NCBI GenBank assembly: GCA_937892845.1
Contig: CALBGP010000023.1
Location: 1 to 36,670 of the forward strand
Direction: 5' to 3'
DNA length: 36,670 bases
Source of the DNA: an uncultured Eggerthellaceae bacterium
GTDB taxonomy: Bacteria > Actinomycetota > Coriobacteriia > Coriobacteriales > Eggerthellaceae
Below the pieces are notes generated by a model, which worked only from the letters and a program-made list of their open reading frames with translations, searched no databases and was not told where the DNA came from. Within the stretch, counting starts at the first letter, position 1; every line of letters begins with the position of its first letter. A program made the translations under genes and the position numbers. Shown here in pieces: positions 23,775 through 33,093 of the stretch.

Positions 23775-26644
23775 TATTTCACATCCTCAGTTACCGGCTC
23801 ATTCATAAGCGTGGGCATGAACGGCTCGAATTCTTCAGCTTCCACCCAGATTCTTTCGGGACGTTCTCCTTTTTCAACCTTCACGGTGAATCCTCGATTC
23901 GTATAGGATCCAATGGCCGCATTGAAGGGAGCCGTGGCCTTGGTGAGAATGTTCACGTTGCATTCCTGCCATCCGCCTGTGATGCTGGATTGCGATGCGT
24001 CGAAGCATTCGGGATTCCAGAAGCGTTCCATCCACACTACACGCGGATTTACGCCCTCGGTCAGATACGCGCGAGCACTGACAGAACCCCTTCGACTTGA
24101 AACCTTGACCCAATCCATATGCTCGATTCCCAGCTCCGCAGCCGTTGCGGGGTTGATGCGTATCTCGGCAGTCGGGAACAGTTCGCGGGCAAATGCGCTG
24201 TGGCGCATTGTTCCATGATGGAAATACGGAACACGGCCGGATGTCAGGACCAGGGGATACTCCGTATCCTCCTCAAGCGGGCTTTCCGCAGGTTCGAAAT
24301 ACGTGCAAATGGGGCTGTAATCTTCGCAAGCCTCCTGTTCAACAGGCCAGGCATACGGGAAGCCGGTTCGAGCAAGCTTGAGATACAACTGCGCATATAC
24401 TTCGCACTTGTGGGATTCCGTTCCAAAGCCCGCAGGCAATCCGTCATCAACAATGGTCTCGTGCTGGTTGTACTGATAGTAAACATCTTCAGGGGTAACC
24501 TTCGGAATGTACTTGTCTTGGTTCTCCTGAAGGTCATCCCAGCTCTCCGCTTCAAAGTACTCTGCCAGTTTATCCTTGATGAATTGCTCGGAAGGTGCAC
24601 CGACATACCCATCATCTATACCGGGAAGCTTTCCTCCGAATTTCTCACGGCAGGCAGCAAGGACCTTTGCGGTCGGCAACGAATGCGAAGCGGTCTCGCC
24701 GATATGGGTGCATTCGTTCTGCAGCCAGAAGGTATTGAGCTGTCGCTGGTCGCCCATGGGCATTGCGCCCAGAGGCTCTTCAAGCCATTCCCTCATGGGG
24801 AATACCAGGTCCGCACATTCCACATGGAACGAAGTCAAATGCGGGTACTGGCAAATGCAGTAATCGATCTGGTCGAAAGCGTCATACCACGATTTCGCGT
24901 CTGCAAGCATGGCAAGCTTATTTCCGGAAACATCCCACCACAGACGCGGCTTGTAAGGCTTACCCGTCTTGATGGCCTGAAGAATAGACGGGATGTGAGC
25001 CATCCACCACGTATGAAGCCCCTTGTGCTCAGTAGTGCCCAACCCATCCAGATACAGCTGACTCATCAGTGCAAAATTCTCAGGCTGCTCCTCCTTTGCC
25101 TTCGCAACACGTGCCTCGGCGACGGAAAGAGGCTCACCTGGGCAGTAGCAGCATCCGTATTTCAGCATGGCCTGAGGTGCATTCTGAACCGCACGCGTCT
25201 TGGGAACCGAAGCTGCACCCTTCGAGGTGATTGAGGCACCGGGACGGTTCACGTAACCCATGATCATGTCCAAACCAAGGCAACCGATGGAAACCTCGGA
25301 AGAATTGGGTTGCTGGTCGGTCGCCACGCCATGGTTGATGCCAGCAACATGATCAACGCATCCGCCATCATCGGCGTGAGTGTAAAGTCGGATCGCTTCC
25401 TCGATTTTTTCAGCACGCAGCCAGCAAGTCTCCGCAGTCTTCTCCAAAGTCCACGGCTCTGCCTCTTCCCAATATATCTGACCAGCTGTTTTATATTGCT
25501 TTCCACCATATTCGCCTTGCCAGATAACCTCGGGGTCAACCTTGGAATCTTCAGGCATCGAAAACTCGAACGGCTGCAAGGAGTTGGTCTTCAGGTCAAA
25601 GCACACGTAGGCGGGAGTTCCCTCGGGAGTAGGACATTCGTAACCCTCGAAGAAATCAACGGCCTCAACGGGAAGCTTCGTATCAGGATCGATCAAGAAC
25701 GGCAGATTCGTCCAATACTTGGTGAAGCGCTCATTGTAGAGCTTGTTCTCCAGAATATAACGGAACCAACCGAGTATCAGAGCCGTATCGGTTCCAGGCC
25801 TTACGGGCAGCCATACATCGGCCTTTGAGGCGTCAGGGCTGAAGTTGGGATCGATAACGATCGTTTTTACGCCGCGGGCTCGAAGATCAGCCATGCCGCG
25901 ACCAGACATTGCCGTCTGAGACACCGAAGGCTGAGCACCCCAGTGAACACATACCTCGGTTGCATTGTCCGTCTGTTTGAACCACTCCAAGGACATGGCA
26001 TCGGCCACCGATTGCGACTGATTGTTGCCATACATGAAAACCGTTGCGCAAATGCGCGGCATCAAGCATTGCGCCGCACCAGGCTCAAACACGTTCGGCG
26101 TTCCAAGGGAAACGCATGCCGTCTTGATCTGATTGGACGAATAGGCGCCGCCTCCGCCAGTCGATCCGAACACGGCATAGGGGCCATACTTATTGATGGT
26201 ATCTACAATATGGGTCGCCGCATCATCGATGGCCTCTTCCCACGAGATAATTTCCCACTTATTTTCGCCCCTCTCGCCGGCACGCCGTATCGGATGAAGG
26301 ATACGACGAGGGCTATACATGGTCTGAAGCTGATTCAGGCCTTTGACGCAAATCGCCCCCTTGCTCTCTGGGGCATCTGGGTCGCCCATCAACTTCACAA
26401 CAACCCCGTTCTTAATATAAGCAAGGGCGGGACAATGGGCGATACATCCGTGACAGCAGGTTTTCATCACCTTGTCATATTCGACTTTCGGGAATTTATT
26501 GCTGTGCTCCGCACCATCTCCTGTTGCCGCTTGCTTTGGAGCACAGGCGCTGAGACTGCCCATCATGGACAAGCCCGCTAAGGAAGCGCCGGCCAATGCA
26601 GCGCCTTGCACGAAACTGCGTCGCGTTACATGCGTTTCCGCCAT
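23774..26644 (-). CDS. Tat-exported molybdopterin oxidoreductase, DMSO-reductase family catalytic subunit
   Basis: 956 residues from ATG 26644 (GGGGAG upstream). Twin-arginine signal TRRSFVQGA (8-16) with a lipobox-like LSAC (31-34). The N-terminal 4Fe-4S motif is Cys64-x2-Cys67-x3-Cys71-x27-Cys99. The bis-MGD domains follow, with FGSTGGGGAYSS, then GTPNVFEPGAAQCLMPR, where Cys193 is at the usual place of the metal ligand, then KTIVIDPNFSPDASKADVWLPVRPGTD. The C-terminal cap domain has PLVLTSGRVPYFHHGTMRH and INPATAAELGI. Size is that of large exported reductases of Eggerthellaceae, a group that includes catechol dehydroxylases and other respiratory reductases. Substrate cannot be read from sequence. 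Confidence 0.9.
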   Translation of the reverse strand: MAETHVTRRSFVQGAALAGASLAGLSMMGSLSACAPKQAATGDGAEHSNKFPKVEYDKVMKTCCHGCIAHCPALAYIKNGVVVKLMGDPDAPESKGAICVKGLNQLQTMYSPRRILHPIRRAGERGENKWEIISWEEAIDDAATHIVDTINKYGPYAVFGSTGGGGAYSSNQIKTACVSLGTPNVFEPGAAQCLMPRICATVFMYGNNQSQSVADAMSLEWFKQTDNATEVCVHWGAQPSVSQTAMSGRGMADLRARGVKTIVIDPNFSPDASKADVWLPVRPGTDTALILGWFRYILENKLYNERFTKYWTNLPFLIDPDTKLPVEAVDFFEGYECPTPEGTPAYVCFDLKTNSLQPFEFSMPEDSKVDPEVIWQGEYGGKQYKTAGQIYWEEAEPWTLEKTAETCWLRAEKIEEAIRLYTHADDGGCVDHVAGINHGVATDQQPNSSEVSIGCLGLDMIMGYVNRPGASITSKGAASVPKTRAVQNAPQAMLKYGCCYCPGEPLSVAEARVAKAKEEQPENFALMSQLYLDGLGTTEHKGLHTWWMAHIPSILQAIKTGKPYKPRLWWDVSGNKLAMLADAKSWYDAFDQIDYCICQYPHLTSFHVECADLVFPMREWLEEPLGAMPMGDQRQLNTFWLQNECTHIGETASHSLPTAKVLAACREKFGGKLPGIDDGYVGAPSEQFIKDKLAEYFEAESWDDLQENQDKYIPKVTPEDVYYQYNQHETIVDDGLPAGFGTESHKCEVYAQLYLKLARTGFPYAWPVEQEACEDYSPICTYFEPAESPLEEDTEYPLVLTSGRVPYFHHGTMRHSAFARELFPTAEIRINPATAAELGIEHMDWVKVSSRRGSVSARAYLTEGVNPRVVWMERFWNPECFDASQSSITGGWQECNVNILTKATAPFNAAIGSYTNRGFTVKVEKGERPERIWVEAEEFEPFMPTLMNEPVTEDVK

Positions 26645-26814
26645 TCTCTCTCCCCTTCCAATCAACCTCAACCACAAGGCGACATGCCAGTTCCTCTTCC
26701 TCCTGTGAGCCAAGGAAACCGCCACATCTCGCAGTCGATGATATCCACTCCCAACGGCGCCCAAAACGTCCACCCTGTAGGGAACGCCTTCGTACAGTTA
26801 GGCAAATGACGTGA

Positions 26815-26839
26815 AAAACAACCCATTTTGGGTTGTTTT
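26815..26839. promoter_or_regulatory. Perfect 11-bp inverted repeat in the divergent reductase promoter region
   Basis: AAAACAACCCA (26815-26825) and TGGGTTGTTTT (26829-26839) form a perfect dyad with a three-base centre, midway in the 295-base gap between the reductase (minus) and the unknown/torD unit (plus). The symmetrical position suggests an operator for both directions, possibly bound by the LuxR-type regulator encoded at 28599. No other feature was seen in the gap. Confidence 0.6.
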
Positions 26840-26939
26840 GAACGCGAGCGATCCTCATACACGCTGCTTTGCGTCTATCCCCACCGCTCCGCGCAGACTA
26901 CCCTGATCCCCATAGCAGCCACGCACAGGGAGGATTGCC

Positions 26940-27722
26940 ATGAGCACTTACGACATCAACCCCATCCGTGAATACGAGAAGGGTCATCTCGGGGAGGAAT
27001 CCCAAGCCGAAGAAATCAACAGCTTCATGGAGGCCGCCGACACAGACATCTGCACGAATTCACCGACGGACCCCGCCGCTTCTTTCGATAGCCGCTATGA
27101 AGATTTGAACCGGGCCGCAAGAAGGCATCCCCTCTTGCGGGAAATCATGTACAAAATGCTTGAGCTATGCCGAGAGGAAACCGATCTTGAATCTCTTGAA
27201 AAAGACGTCTCCGCTTTCCCCGAATACGAAACCTGTCGCCACAGCGTTTTGTCGATTGCACGCATTCTCGTCAACCACCATGGATTGACCTTCATTGAAC
27301 GGACTTATGAAGGTGATCAAATTTCTGAATCCGATAAAGAGGGACTGACCGAAGACGAAGTTGATGACCTTGTCGCATATACGACATACCAGACCACAGA
27401 AGAGGGACTGCTGTACCTGAATCAACATGCACCCTCGTTGCGCATGGAACAGCTACTGAGCGCAAAGCCTTCCTATAAGAAAATCTATATCGAACTTTTG
27501 GGATACATCGGATGCGACAAACGTTCTTACAGCGACATTCAAAACCTGCTGAGAGGACGTCGTGAACTTGAAACTTTCATCGATGGCCATATGCAGCTTA
27601 TGCAGCCAAGCGTCTTAGTCGATGACCTGGAACAAGCAGGGGCAATCGTATGGAACGATGGATGGCGGCTGAGCGAAATCGGCTCAGATTGCCTTGCTGA
27701 AGCCAGCAAAGCCTACCAGTAA
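26940..27722 (+). CDS. Unknown protein co-encoded with TorD; winged-helix-like modules
   Basis: 260 residues from ATG 26940 (GGGAGG upstream). The acidic N-terminal 50 residues look disordered. From about 60 to 165 a helical domain ends in YTTYQTTEEGLLYLNQHAP, and a second module at about 175-255 ends in VDDLEQAGAIVWNDGWRLSEIGSDCLAEA. Both end in a strand-turn-helix form (TTEEGLLYL and LSEIGSDCL) like the wing and last helix of winged-helix domains. I know no family name. It precedes the chaperone gene and is divergent from the reductase, so it may be a maturation factor or a cytoplasmic regulator of that enzyme. Confidence 0.7.
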   Translation: MSTYDINPIREYEKGHLGEESQAEEINSFMEAADTDICTNSPTDPAASFDSRYEDLNRAARRHPLLREIMYKMLELCREETDLESLEKDVSAFPEYETCRHSVLSIARILVNHHGLTFIERTYEGDQISESDKEGLTEDEVDDLVAYTTYQTTEEGLLYLNQHAPSLRMEQLLSAKPSYKKIYIELLGYIGCDKRSYSDIQNLLRGRRELETFIDGHMQLMQPSVLVDDLEQAGAIVWNDGWRLSEIGSDCLAEASKAYQ

Positions 27723-27751
27723 TGACAGAGAGCGGAAAAGGAAGGAACGCC

Positions 27752-28456
27752 ATGAATCCAGCAGATCAGACCGACATTCGATCCGCAGTAGACGCACTTA
27801 AGGGCTTTGCGAGCTTCGCGGACCTCGCATCCGCGCTTATCTTCAAACCCATCACTGAAACTCAGATTGAGGGTTTATCAGAACTTGATTGGGCGTCCAT
27901 CGGATCAATCAATGATGATTTCAAATCCGGGGCAAACGACATTTCTCGATATCTTGCAAAGCGAAATTCGGGTACGAGGCAAGATCTCGCCGTAGACTAC
28001 ACTGCCAGCATGGGGGGAATGTCAACTTGGCAGGGAAAATACGCCGTACCCTGCGCCTCGGTATTCACCTCCGATGAAGGTCTGATGTATCAGGATTCAT
28101 ATCATAAAGCGTACGAACTCTACAGGGCGCACGGTCTCACAAGAGCGGAAGGATTCGACTATCCGGATGACCATCTTGCCCTCATGCTCGAATTTCTCAG
28201 CATAATGGCAAATCGAACAGCCGAACTCATATCATCAGGGGAAACAGAATCTGCTGCCGAAAGCCTTAACGTATGCACTTCATTCATCGACAACGCGATT
28301 CTTCCCTGGTATGAAGATTTTGCCGAAATAGCCCTGAAGCTTATATCGACACGATTCTATCGAGGGGTGCTCAGCATCACGCGAGGTCTCCTCGCATATG
28401 GACACCTCCTTTTCCAGGAAACGCTTTCAGTAATCCATCAAACACCCAATCATTGA
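27752..28456 (+). CDS. TorD/DmsD-family maturation chaperone
   Basis: 234 residues from ATG 27752, preceded by AAGGAAGG. ATG 27722 overlaps the upstream stop (TAATG) and is a possible alternative adding ten residues. All-helical protein with the TorD-family signatures VPCASVFTSDEGLMYQDSY, EGFDYPDDHLALMLEFLSIMANR and a late LPWYEDFAEIAL. These chaperones bind the Tat signal of molybdo-enzymes and help cofactor loading before export. The likely client is the divergent reductase at 23774-26644. Confidence 0.88.
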   Translation: MNPADQTDIRSAVDALKGFASFADLASALIFKPITETQIEGLSELDWASIGSINDDFKSGANDISRYLAKRNSGTRQDLAVDYTASMGGMSTWQGKYAVPCASVFTSDEGLMYQDSYHKAYELYRAHGLTRAEGFDYPDDHLALMLEFLSIMANRTAELISSGETESAAESLNVCTSFIDNAILPWYEDFAEIALKLISTRFYRGVLSITRGLLAYGHLLFQETLSVIHQTPNH

Positions 28457-28598
28457 TCGCAAGCGAAGCCCGCTGGGGCAATATGCAATAATCCACATCT
28501 AGCAACTCTCGCAGCAGGCACGAAATGCTCCATTGACCGTCTCTGCGTCAACGATGCGCCAATCAGCCGAGAGGAACCAAGATGACAGGGGGCAAAAA

Positions 28599-30311
28599 GT
28601 GAGCAACGATGGGGACGCATCTCGCGTCTCACGCAAACAGAACACTGGCCGTGAGGCATTTTCGCGACAGTTGCTGGAAATGATTCCCATTGCTCCGTTT
28701 CTTGCCTTCGGGTTGATTTTGGCATGGTCCCAATTGTCACTCGAATCCGTCATCAGCCTCTCCGGCTCTCAGGCTCCGGGATTACCATCAGTGAGAAGCC
28801 TTTCGACTTGCTGCAACGGAATCGTCTTGACGATGGCCGCACTATTCATCGGGCCCGCTAAAAAAGCACTGAGCAAGGCCCGGTTTATCTGGATATGCGG
28901 TATCGTAACAAGCCTGTCCGGAGCAATGACGCTATTATGCGTCGACATCGGACTGTCTCCCGACAAATCCTATCCCGTTCTTGCGATTGCATATCTGCTT
29001 CGCGGTGCAGGGTCTGCAGCGCTTTTCCTGAAAGCCGCAGAACTCTACGGCCGTCTTCCCGGCCGTACTTGCATCATGTATCTGGGGTGGTGTCATGTTT
29101 TGGCTGCGTTTACCTTCTTCGTCGTTATCGGCATGGGAGGGTACGCTCTTTTCAACTCGAATAACGACATATTGGTCTGGCTTGGCCTATGCATCCTGCC
29201 CCTATGCGTCGCCGGCCTTACAACCATGAAACCGCAAACCGATGAGCAATGGTTAAAGCGTGACGCCGTATATTCCGATAGCATCCATACGTTGCCTTCT
29301 TCGTTCTGGCGCTTTGTCGCCATCGTGTTTGTGTTTTCATTCATCGTCTCGATGAGCTCGTCGCTTTGGTCTGGAATTACCGGAAATGCCTCCGACGGAC
29401 GCATAATCAACCTTGTACGCATCGGCGCCGCCCTGTTGCTCATTTGGTCCGCCTTGGCCTTCGACGCAAATCGATTCCATTTGGGAAAAATCTACGTCAC
29501 AATCGTTGCTTTATCGATTGTCATCATCTCCATGGGCTCCTTGGTACACGACCTGATCCCCGGATGGGGCACTCTTTCGGGAATCGCCATGCTGCTATTC
29601 CGCATGCTTCATTGGGTTATCTTGAGCCTTATCGTCTGCCAAAGAAACATATCGTCAATACTCGTATTCGGCATCGGCGCCGGGGCCCAAGCAATCGGCA
29701 CGGGGTTCGGGGATCTCATACCCATGCTTTTCCTCCCCTCCGGTATCGATCAGCAACTTGCCCTTACAGCATCCCTCATCTGCGCAATCATCATCTTGTT
29801 CTGCGCATTCGTTCTCTTCTCAGAAAAAGAGCTTGACGAACTTTTCTCCCCTGCGAATGAAGATGCCATCGAATTCGCCGATCTGTTCGGACCCGTATTG
29901 ATCAACGATATGAACCAAAAGCCTCTCAATCGCCAAGACGTTAAAAACAGTCGACCGCTTAACGATCAAGAGCACGATCTGCCTTCAACAGACGAACATC
30001 CCATGCAAACACCTGATTCGACAGCCCCGAGCAAACGTCCTGAAGAGGCTCGCGTAAAATGCTCTTTCAATGAGGCCATCATGAAATGCGCTGGCCAATA
30101 CGGCCTCTCCATTCGAGAGATCGATGTTTTTCGCTTTCTTGCCATGGGCTACAATGCGCAGGCGATTGCCGAAAAGCTGGTGATCTCCTGGAACACTGTG
30201 CGCGGGCATTCCCGAAACATCTATACGAAACTCGATGTCCATTCGCGAACCGAACTGATGGAGCTTGTTGATTCCGTCCGTAAAGACGGCATGCCTGACA
30301 AAAAACGCTAA
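28599..30311 (+). CDS. Membrane-embedded LuxR-type transcriptional regulator
   Basis: 570 residues from GTG 28599, with AGGGGG upstream; ATG 28554 and TTG 28533 lie in the same frame without a good site. About twelve hydrophobic helices (about 25-415) form an MFS-like membrane sensor, followed by an acidic linker of about 90 residues. A C-terminal LuxR helix-turn-helix (about 505-565) follows: LSIREIDVFRFLAMGYNAQA, then IAEKLVISWNTVRGHSRNIY, then TKLDVHSRTELMEL. Eggerthellaceae carry many such regulators next to inducible reductase genes. It probably senses a small molecule in or near the membrane and controls the reductase cluster. It ends only seven bases from the convergent aminotransferase gene. 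Confidence 0.88.
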   Translation: MSNDGDASRVSRKQNTGREAFSRQLLEMIPIAPFLAFGLILAWSQLSLESVISLSGSQAPGLPSVRSLSTCCNGIVLTMAALFIGPAKKALSKARFIWICGIVTSLSGAMTLLCVDIGLSPDKSYPVLAIAYLLRGAGSAALFLKAAELYGRLPGRTCIMYLGWCHVLAAFTFFVVIGMGGYALFNSNNDILVWLGLCILPLCVAGLTTMKPQTDEQWLKRDAVYSDSIHTLPSSFWRFVAIVFVFSFIVSMSSSLWSGITGNASDGRIINLVRIGAALLLIWSALAFDANRFHLGKIYVTIVALSIVIISMGSLVHDLIPGWGTLSGIAMLLFRMLHWVILSLIVCQRNISSILVFGIGAGAQAIGTGFGDLIPMLFLPSGIDQQLALTASLICAIIILFCAFVLFSEKELDELFSPANEDAIEFADLFGPVLINDMNQKPLNRQDVKNSRPLNDQEHDLPSTDEHPMQTPDSTAPSKRPEEARVKCSFNEAIMKCAGQYGLSIREIDVFRFLAMGYNAQAIAEKLVISWNTVRGHSRNIYTKLDVHSRTELMELVDSVRKDGMPDKKR

Positions 30312-30318
30312 CCGGCGG

Positions 30319-31491
30319 CTACAGCGCTTCAACCCACCGCCCAATGCGGGTCAGCGCCTCTTCGAGCACTTCGTCCGAAACGCAGTACGAAAGACGGACG
30401 AAACCTTCGGTGCCGAAGCACGTCCCGGGAACCAAGCCCACACCGGCTTCGCGAATCAAGCGTTCGCAGAACTCCTCAGATCCCATGCCGAAACGGGAGA
30501 TGGACGGGAATACGTAGAACGCGCCCTGCGGCTTCTCTACATCGAACCCCATGGCGCGCAAACGCGAGACAACCAGGTCGCGGCGCGTGCGATAGGTTTC
30601 CACCATGGCATCCGGGCTTGTCAGCAAGGCGCAAACCGCCGCCGACTGCAAGAAATTCGGCACCGACGATACCATGTACTGATGCACCTTCTGGATCTGC
30701 TCCTTCACAGGACGTGCAGCGGCAAGCCACCCCAGCCTCCAACCGGTCATGGCCCACGGCTTCGAGAAGCTGTCCACCACGATGATCCGGTCTCGCAGAC
30801 AGGCGTGCTCCACCGCGAACCGCGGATACGGCGATGCGCACACCTGGGCCTCGCCGCCTTCAGCTGACACCACGGGTGCGTCCGCATACACCAGACGGTT
30901 GTACACATCGTCGCAGATCACGAACATGCCGTTGGCGCAAGCCACGTCGGCCACAGCCGAAAGCGCGCGCTTTCCGTACACGCATCCTGTGGGGTTGTTG
31001 GGCGAAGTGAGCACGATGGCCTTCGTCCGCGGCGACACCACGGCATCAAGCTGCGCACGATCGAACTCGAACCCGGTTGCGCACGTATCCAGCATCACAG
31101 GCACTCCTCGGCACATGCGCACGATGGCCTCGTAAAGCCCGAACGCCGGCACGGGAATAATCACCTCGTCGCCCGGCTCAAGCAGAGCGAACAGCGTGGC
31201 GAAAAGCGCTTCGGTGGCACCGACGGTTGCTATCACTTCGTCTGGCGCATAATCCAACCCCTGCTCCGCCATATACGACGAAATGGCCTGGAGCAGATAC
31301 GGCTCACCGTTGTTGGCGGGGTAATGCGTCCTGCCTTCAGCCAGCGCCGTCGGCACACACGCGCTCACTTCGGCAGGAGTGGCGAATTCCGGCTCTCCCA
31401 AAGTCAGGAGCAGGCATCCGGGTGTCGCCTTCGCCAAAGCGTTGAACCTGCGAATGCCCGAGGGCTCGATGGCATCAAGGGAGGAATTCAT
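30319..31491 (-). CDS. Class I/II PLP aminotransferase
   Basis: 390 residues from ATG 31491; ATG 31500 is an alternative and neither has a strong SD. Fold I features: LGEPEFATP (31-39), YPANNGEPYLL (57-67), SPNNPTG (163-169), DDVY (194-197), PLP Lys244 in SFSKPWAMTGWRLGW and the late LSYCVSD with a substrate-carboxylate Arg just before. It belongs to the broad aspartate/aromatic group that includes the N-acetyl-LL-DAP aminotransferase PatA. Because the window has dapH and a deacetylase of the acetylase branch but no other aminotransferase for it, this is a candidate for that step. Its neighbours are serine and citrate genes, so other roles are equally possible. Confidence 0.85.
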   Translation of the reverse strand: MNSSLDAIEPSGIRRFNALAKATPGCLLLTLGEPEFATPAEVSACVPTALAEGRTHYPANNGEPYLLQAISSYMAEQGLDYAPDEVIATVGATEALFATLFALLEPGDEVIIPVPAFGLYEAIVRMCRGVPVMLDTCATGFEFDRAQLDAVVSPRTKAIVLTSPNNPTGCVYGKRALSAVADVACANGMFVICDDVYNRLVYADAPVVSAEGGEAQVCASPYPRFAVEHACLRDRIIVVDSFSKPWAMTGWRLGWLAAARPVKEQIQKVHQYMVSSVPNFLQSAAVCALLTSPDAMVETYRTRRDLVVSRLRAMGFDVEKPQGAFYVFPSISRFGMGSEEFCERLIREAGVGLVPGTCFGTEGFVRLSYCVSDEVLEEALTRIGRWVEAL

Positions 31492-31522
31492 GGGCAGCAT
31501 GCAAACCTGCTTTCATATACGC

Positions 31523-31547
31523 ACGCGGCCGCAACAAGCGGCCGCGT
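31523..31547. terminator. GC-rich hairpin between citrate synthase and aminotransferase
   Basis: ACGCGGCCGC (31523-31532) pairs perfectly with GCGGCCGCGT (31538-31547) around AACAA. It lies about 40 bases after the citrate synthase stop. T-rich sequence follows better on the plus strand than on the minus strand, so it may be a weak terminator or a stem protecting the upstream mRNA. Confidence 0.5.
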
Positions 31548-31589
31548 TTGAAATCTTTCCCATCGCGCGCACGCGAACGGCACTGCAGC

Positions 31590-33026
31590 CTAGTCGCCGA
31601 ATTCATGTCCGAAGACGGGGGTGGGCAGCGCCTCAATGGCTTCATGCGCATCCGCCTGCATGCAATCCGCACCCAGCTGCTGAGGATCGCGCTGTGCCAT
31701 GGGCACGAAGTCGCGCACGCCGCCGGTCTTCTTGTAGGCGGGACGGATGATGCGCTTGCCGGAAACTATCTCCTCGAAACGATGCGCAGCCCATCCCGTC
31801 ATGCGGGCGCAGGCGAACAGCGGCGTCAACATCTCATCCGGAATGCCCAGCGTGCGATAGACGCAGCCGCTGTACAGATCCACGTTCGCGCAGATGTCCT
31901 TGCTCTTGCCCTTCGCGGCAAGCAGCTGCGGGGTCACATCCTCGATGATCTCCAGCAGGCGAAAATCGGCTTCCGCCTCCGTTCCCGCCACCAGCTGACG
32001 GGCATACTTCTTCAGGATGACGGCACGGGGATCGGACAGCGTGTAGACCGCATGGCCCATTCCGTACACAAGGCCCGTACGGTCATAGGCCTCCTTATCC
32101 ACGATGCGACGCAGGTAGTCAGCCACCTGGCCTTCGTCGGTGATGTCTACCACGTGCTCCTTGATGTCGGCGGTCATGCGCAGCGTCTTCATGTTCGCAC
32201 CGCCGTGACGCGCGCCCTTCAAACTGCCTATGGCACCGGCATACGCAGAGTACGGATCGGTGTCGGAGCTGGTCAGCGTGCGGCACGTGAAGGTTGAGTT
32301 GTTGCCGCCGCCATGTTCGGCATGCAGCATGAGCATGATGTCAAGCATCTTCGCCTCGGCATCCGTGAACGAGCGGTCCGGGCGCAGCATGGACAGAATG
32401 GTTTCAGCCGTGGACTGACCCTCGATGTAATGGTGGATGAACATGCTGTCGCCATAGAACTTGTCGCGCATGACATGGTAGGCAAGCACCATGATGCGCG
32501 GCAGGCGCGAAATCAGCGATATCGCAGTATCGATCTCATGCTCGGGAGAGCGGTCTTCTGCGGCAGGGTCGAATGCATACAGCTGCAGCACGCTGCGCGA
32601 CAGGCAGTTCATGATGTCGCGCGTGGGAGGCTTCATGATGTAGTTCGCCGTGAAACCATCGGGCAGGTCGCGGGCCGAATCCACCAGGCTGCGAAACGTG
32701 CGGAACTGCTCAGCCGTAGGCAGGTCACCTGCAAGCAGCAGATAGGCCACCTCTTCGAAGCCGAAACGGTCATCGGCGGCTACGCTGTCAACCAGATCGT
32801 AGAGGTTGTACCCACGGTATGTGAGCCGGCCCTGATCGGGCACCTTGTCCCCATCGAACACGATGTAGCCGTGCACGTTCGAGATGTTGGTCACCCCGGC
32901 CACCACGCCGGTACCGTCCGCATTGCGCAAACCGCGCTTGACGTCGTGCTTGCGGTAATAGTCAGGGTCAATCGAGTTCACCGCTTCGAAATCACGGTAC
33001 AGGGGCAAATCGGACTTTTCAATCAT
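31590..33026 (-). CDS. Citrate synthase
   Basis: 478 residues from ATG 33026, preceded by AGAGGAG. Active-site stretches are MLHAEHGGGNNSTFT (first His), GMGHAVYT (second His) and ANVDLYSG (Asp), and GSLKGARHGGANMKTL is the CoA-side loop. The family is citrate/methylcitrate synthase; length is slightly above the usual 370-430 because of an N-terminal extension. It makes citrate from oxaloacetate and acetyl-CoA, feeding glutamate synthesis in an anaerobe with an incomplete cycle. Glutamate is the amino donor for SerC and the aminotransferase nearby. A stem-loop lies directly before its ribosome site. Confidence 0.92.
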   Translation of the reverse strand: MIEKSDLPLYRDFEAVNSIDPDYYRKHDVKRGLRNADGTGVVAGVTNISNVHGYIVFDGDKVPDQGRLTYRGYNLYDLVDSVAADDRFGFEEVAYLLLAGDLPTAEQFRTFRSLVDSARDLPDGFTANYIMKPPTRDIMNCLSRSVLQLYAFDPAAEDRSPEHEIDTAISLISRLPRIMVLAYHVMRDKFYGDSMFIHHYIEGQSTAETILSMLRPDRSFTDAEAKMLDIMLMLHAEHGGGNNSTFTCRTLTSSDTDPYSAYAGAIGSLKGARHGGANMKTLRMTADIKEHVVDITDEGQVADYLRRIVDKEAYDRTGLVYGMGHAVYTLSDPRAVILKKYARQLVAGTEAEADFRLLEIIEDVTPQLLAAKGKSKDICANVDLYSGCVYRTLGIPDEMLTPLFACARMTGWAAHRFEEIVSGKRIIRPAYKKTGGVRDFVPMAQRDPQQLGADCMQADAHEAIEALPTPVFGHEFGD

Positions 33027-33040
33027 CGAGCACTCCTCTT

Positions 33041-33061
33041 CTGCCGGGATGCGCCCGGCAG
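33041..33061 (-). promoter_or_regulatory. Hairpin upstream of the citrate synthase ribosome site
   Basis: CTGCCGGG (33041-33048) and CCCGGCAG (33054-33061) pair perfectly around ATGCG in the 67-base gap after DUF1015. It ends one or two bases before the AAGAGGAG site. It might end upstream transcription weakly or influence initiation; no T run follows. Confidence 0.45.
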
Positions 33062-33093
33062 GTGGTAACACGGCGGCGCCAGGCCGCACACAA

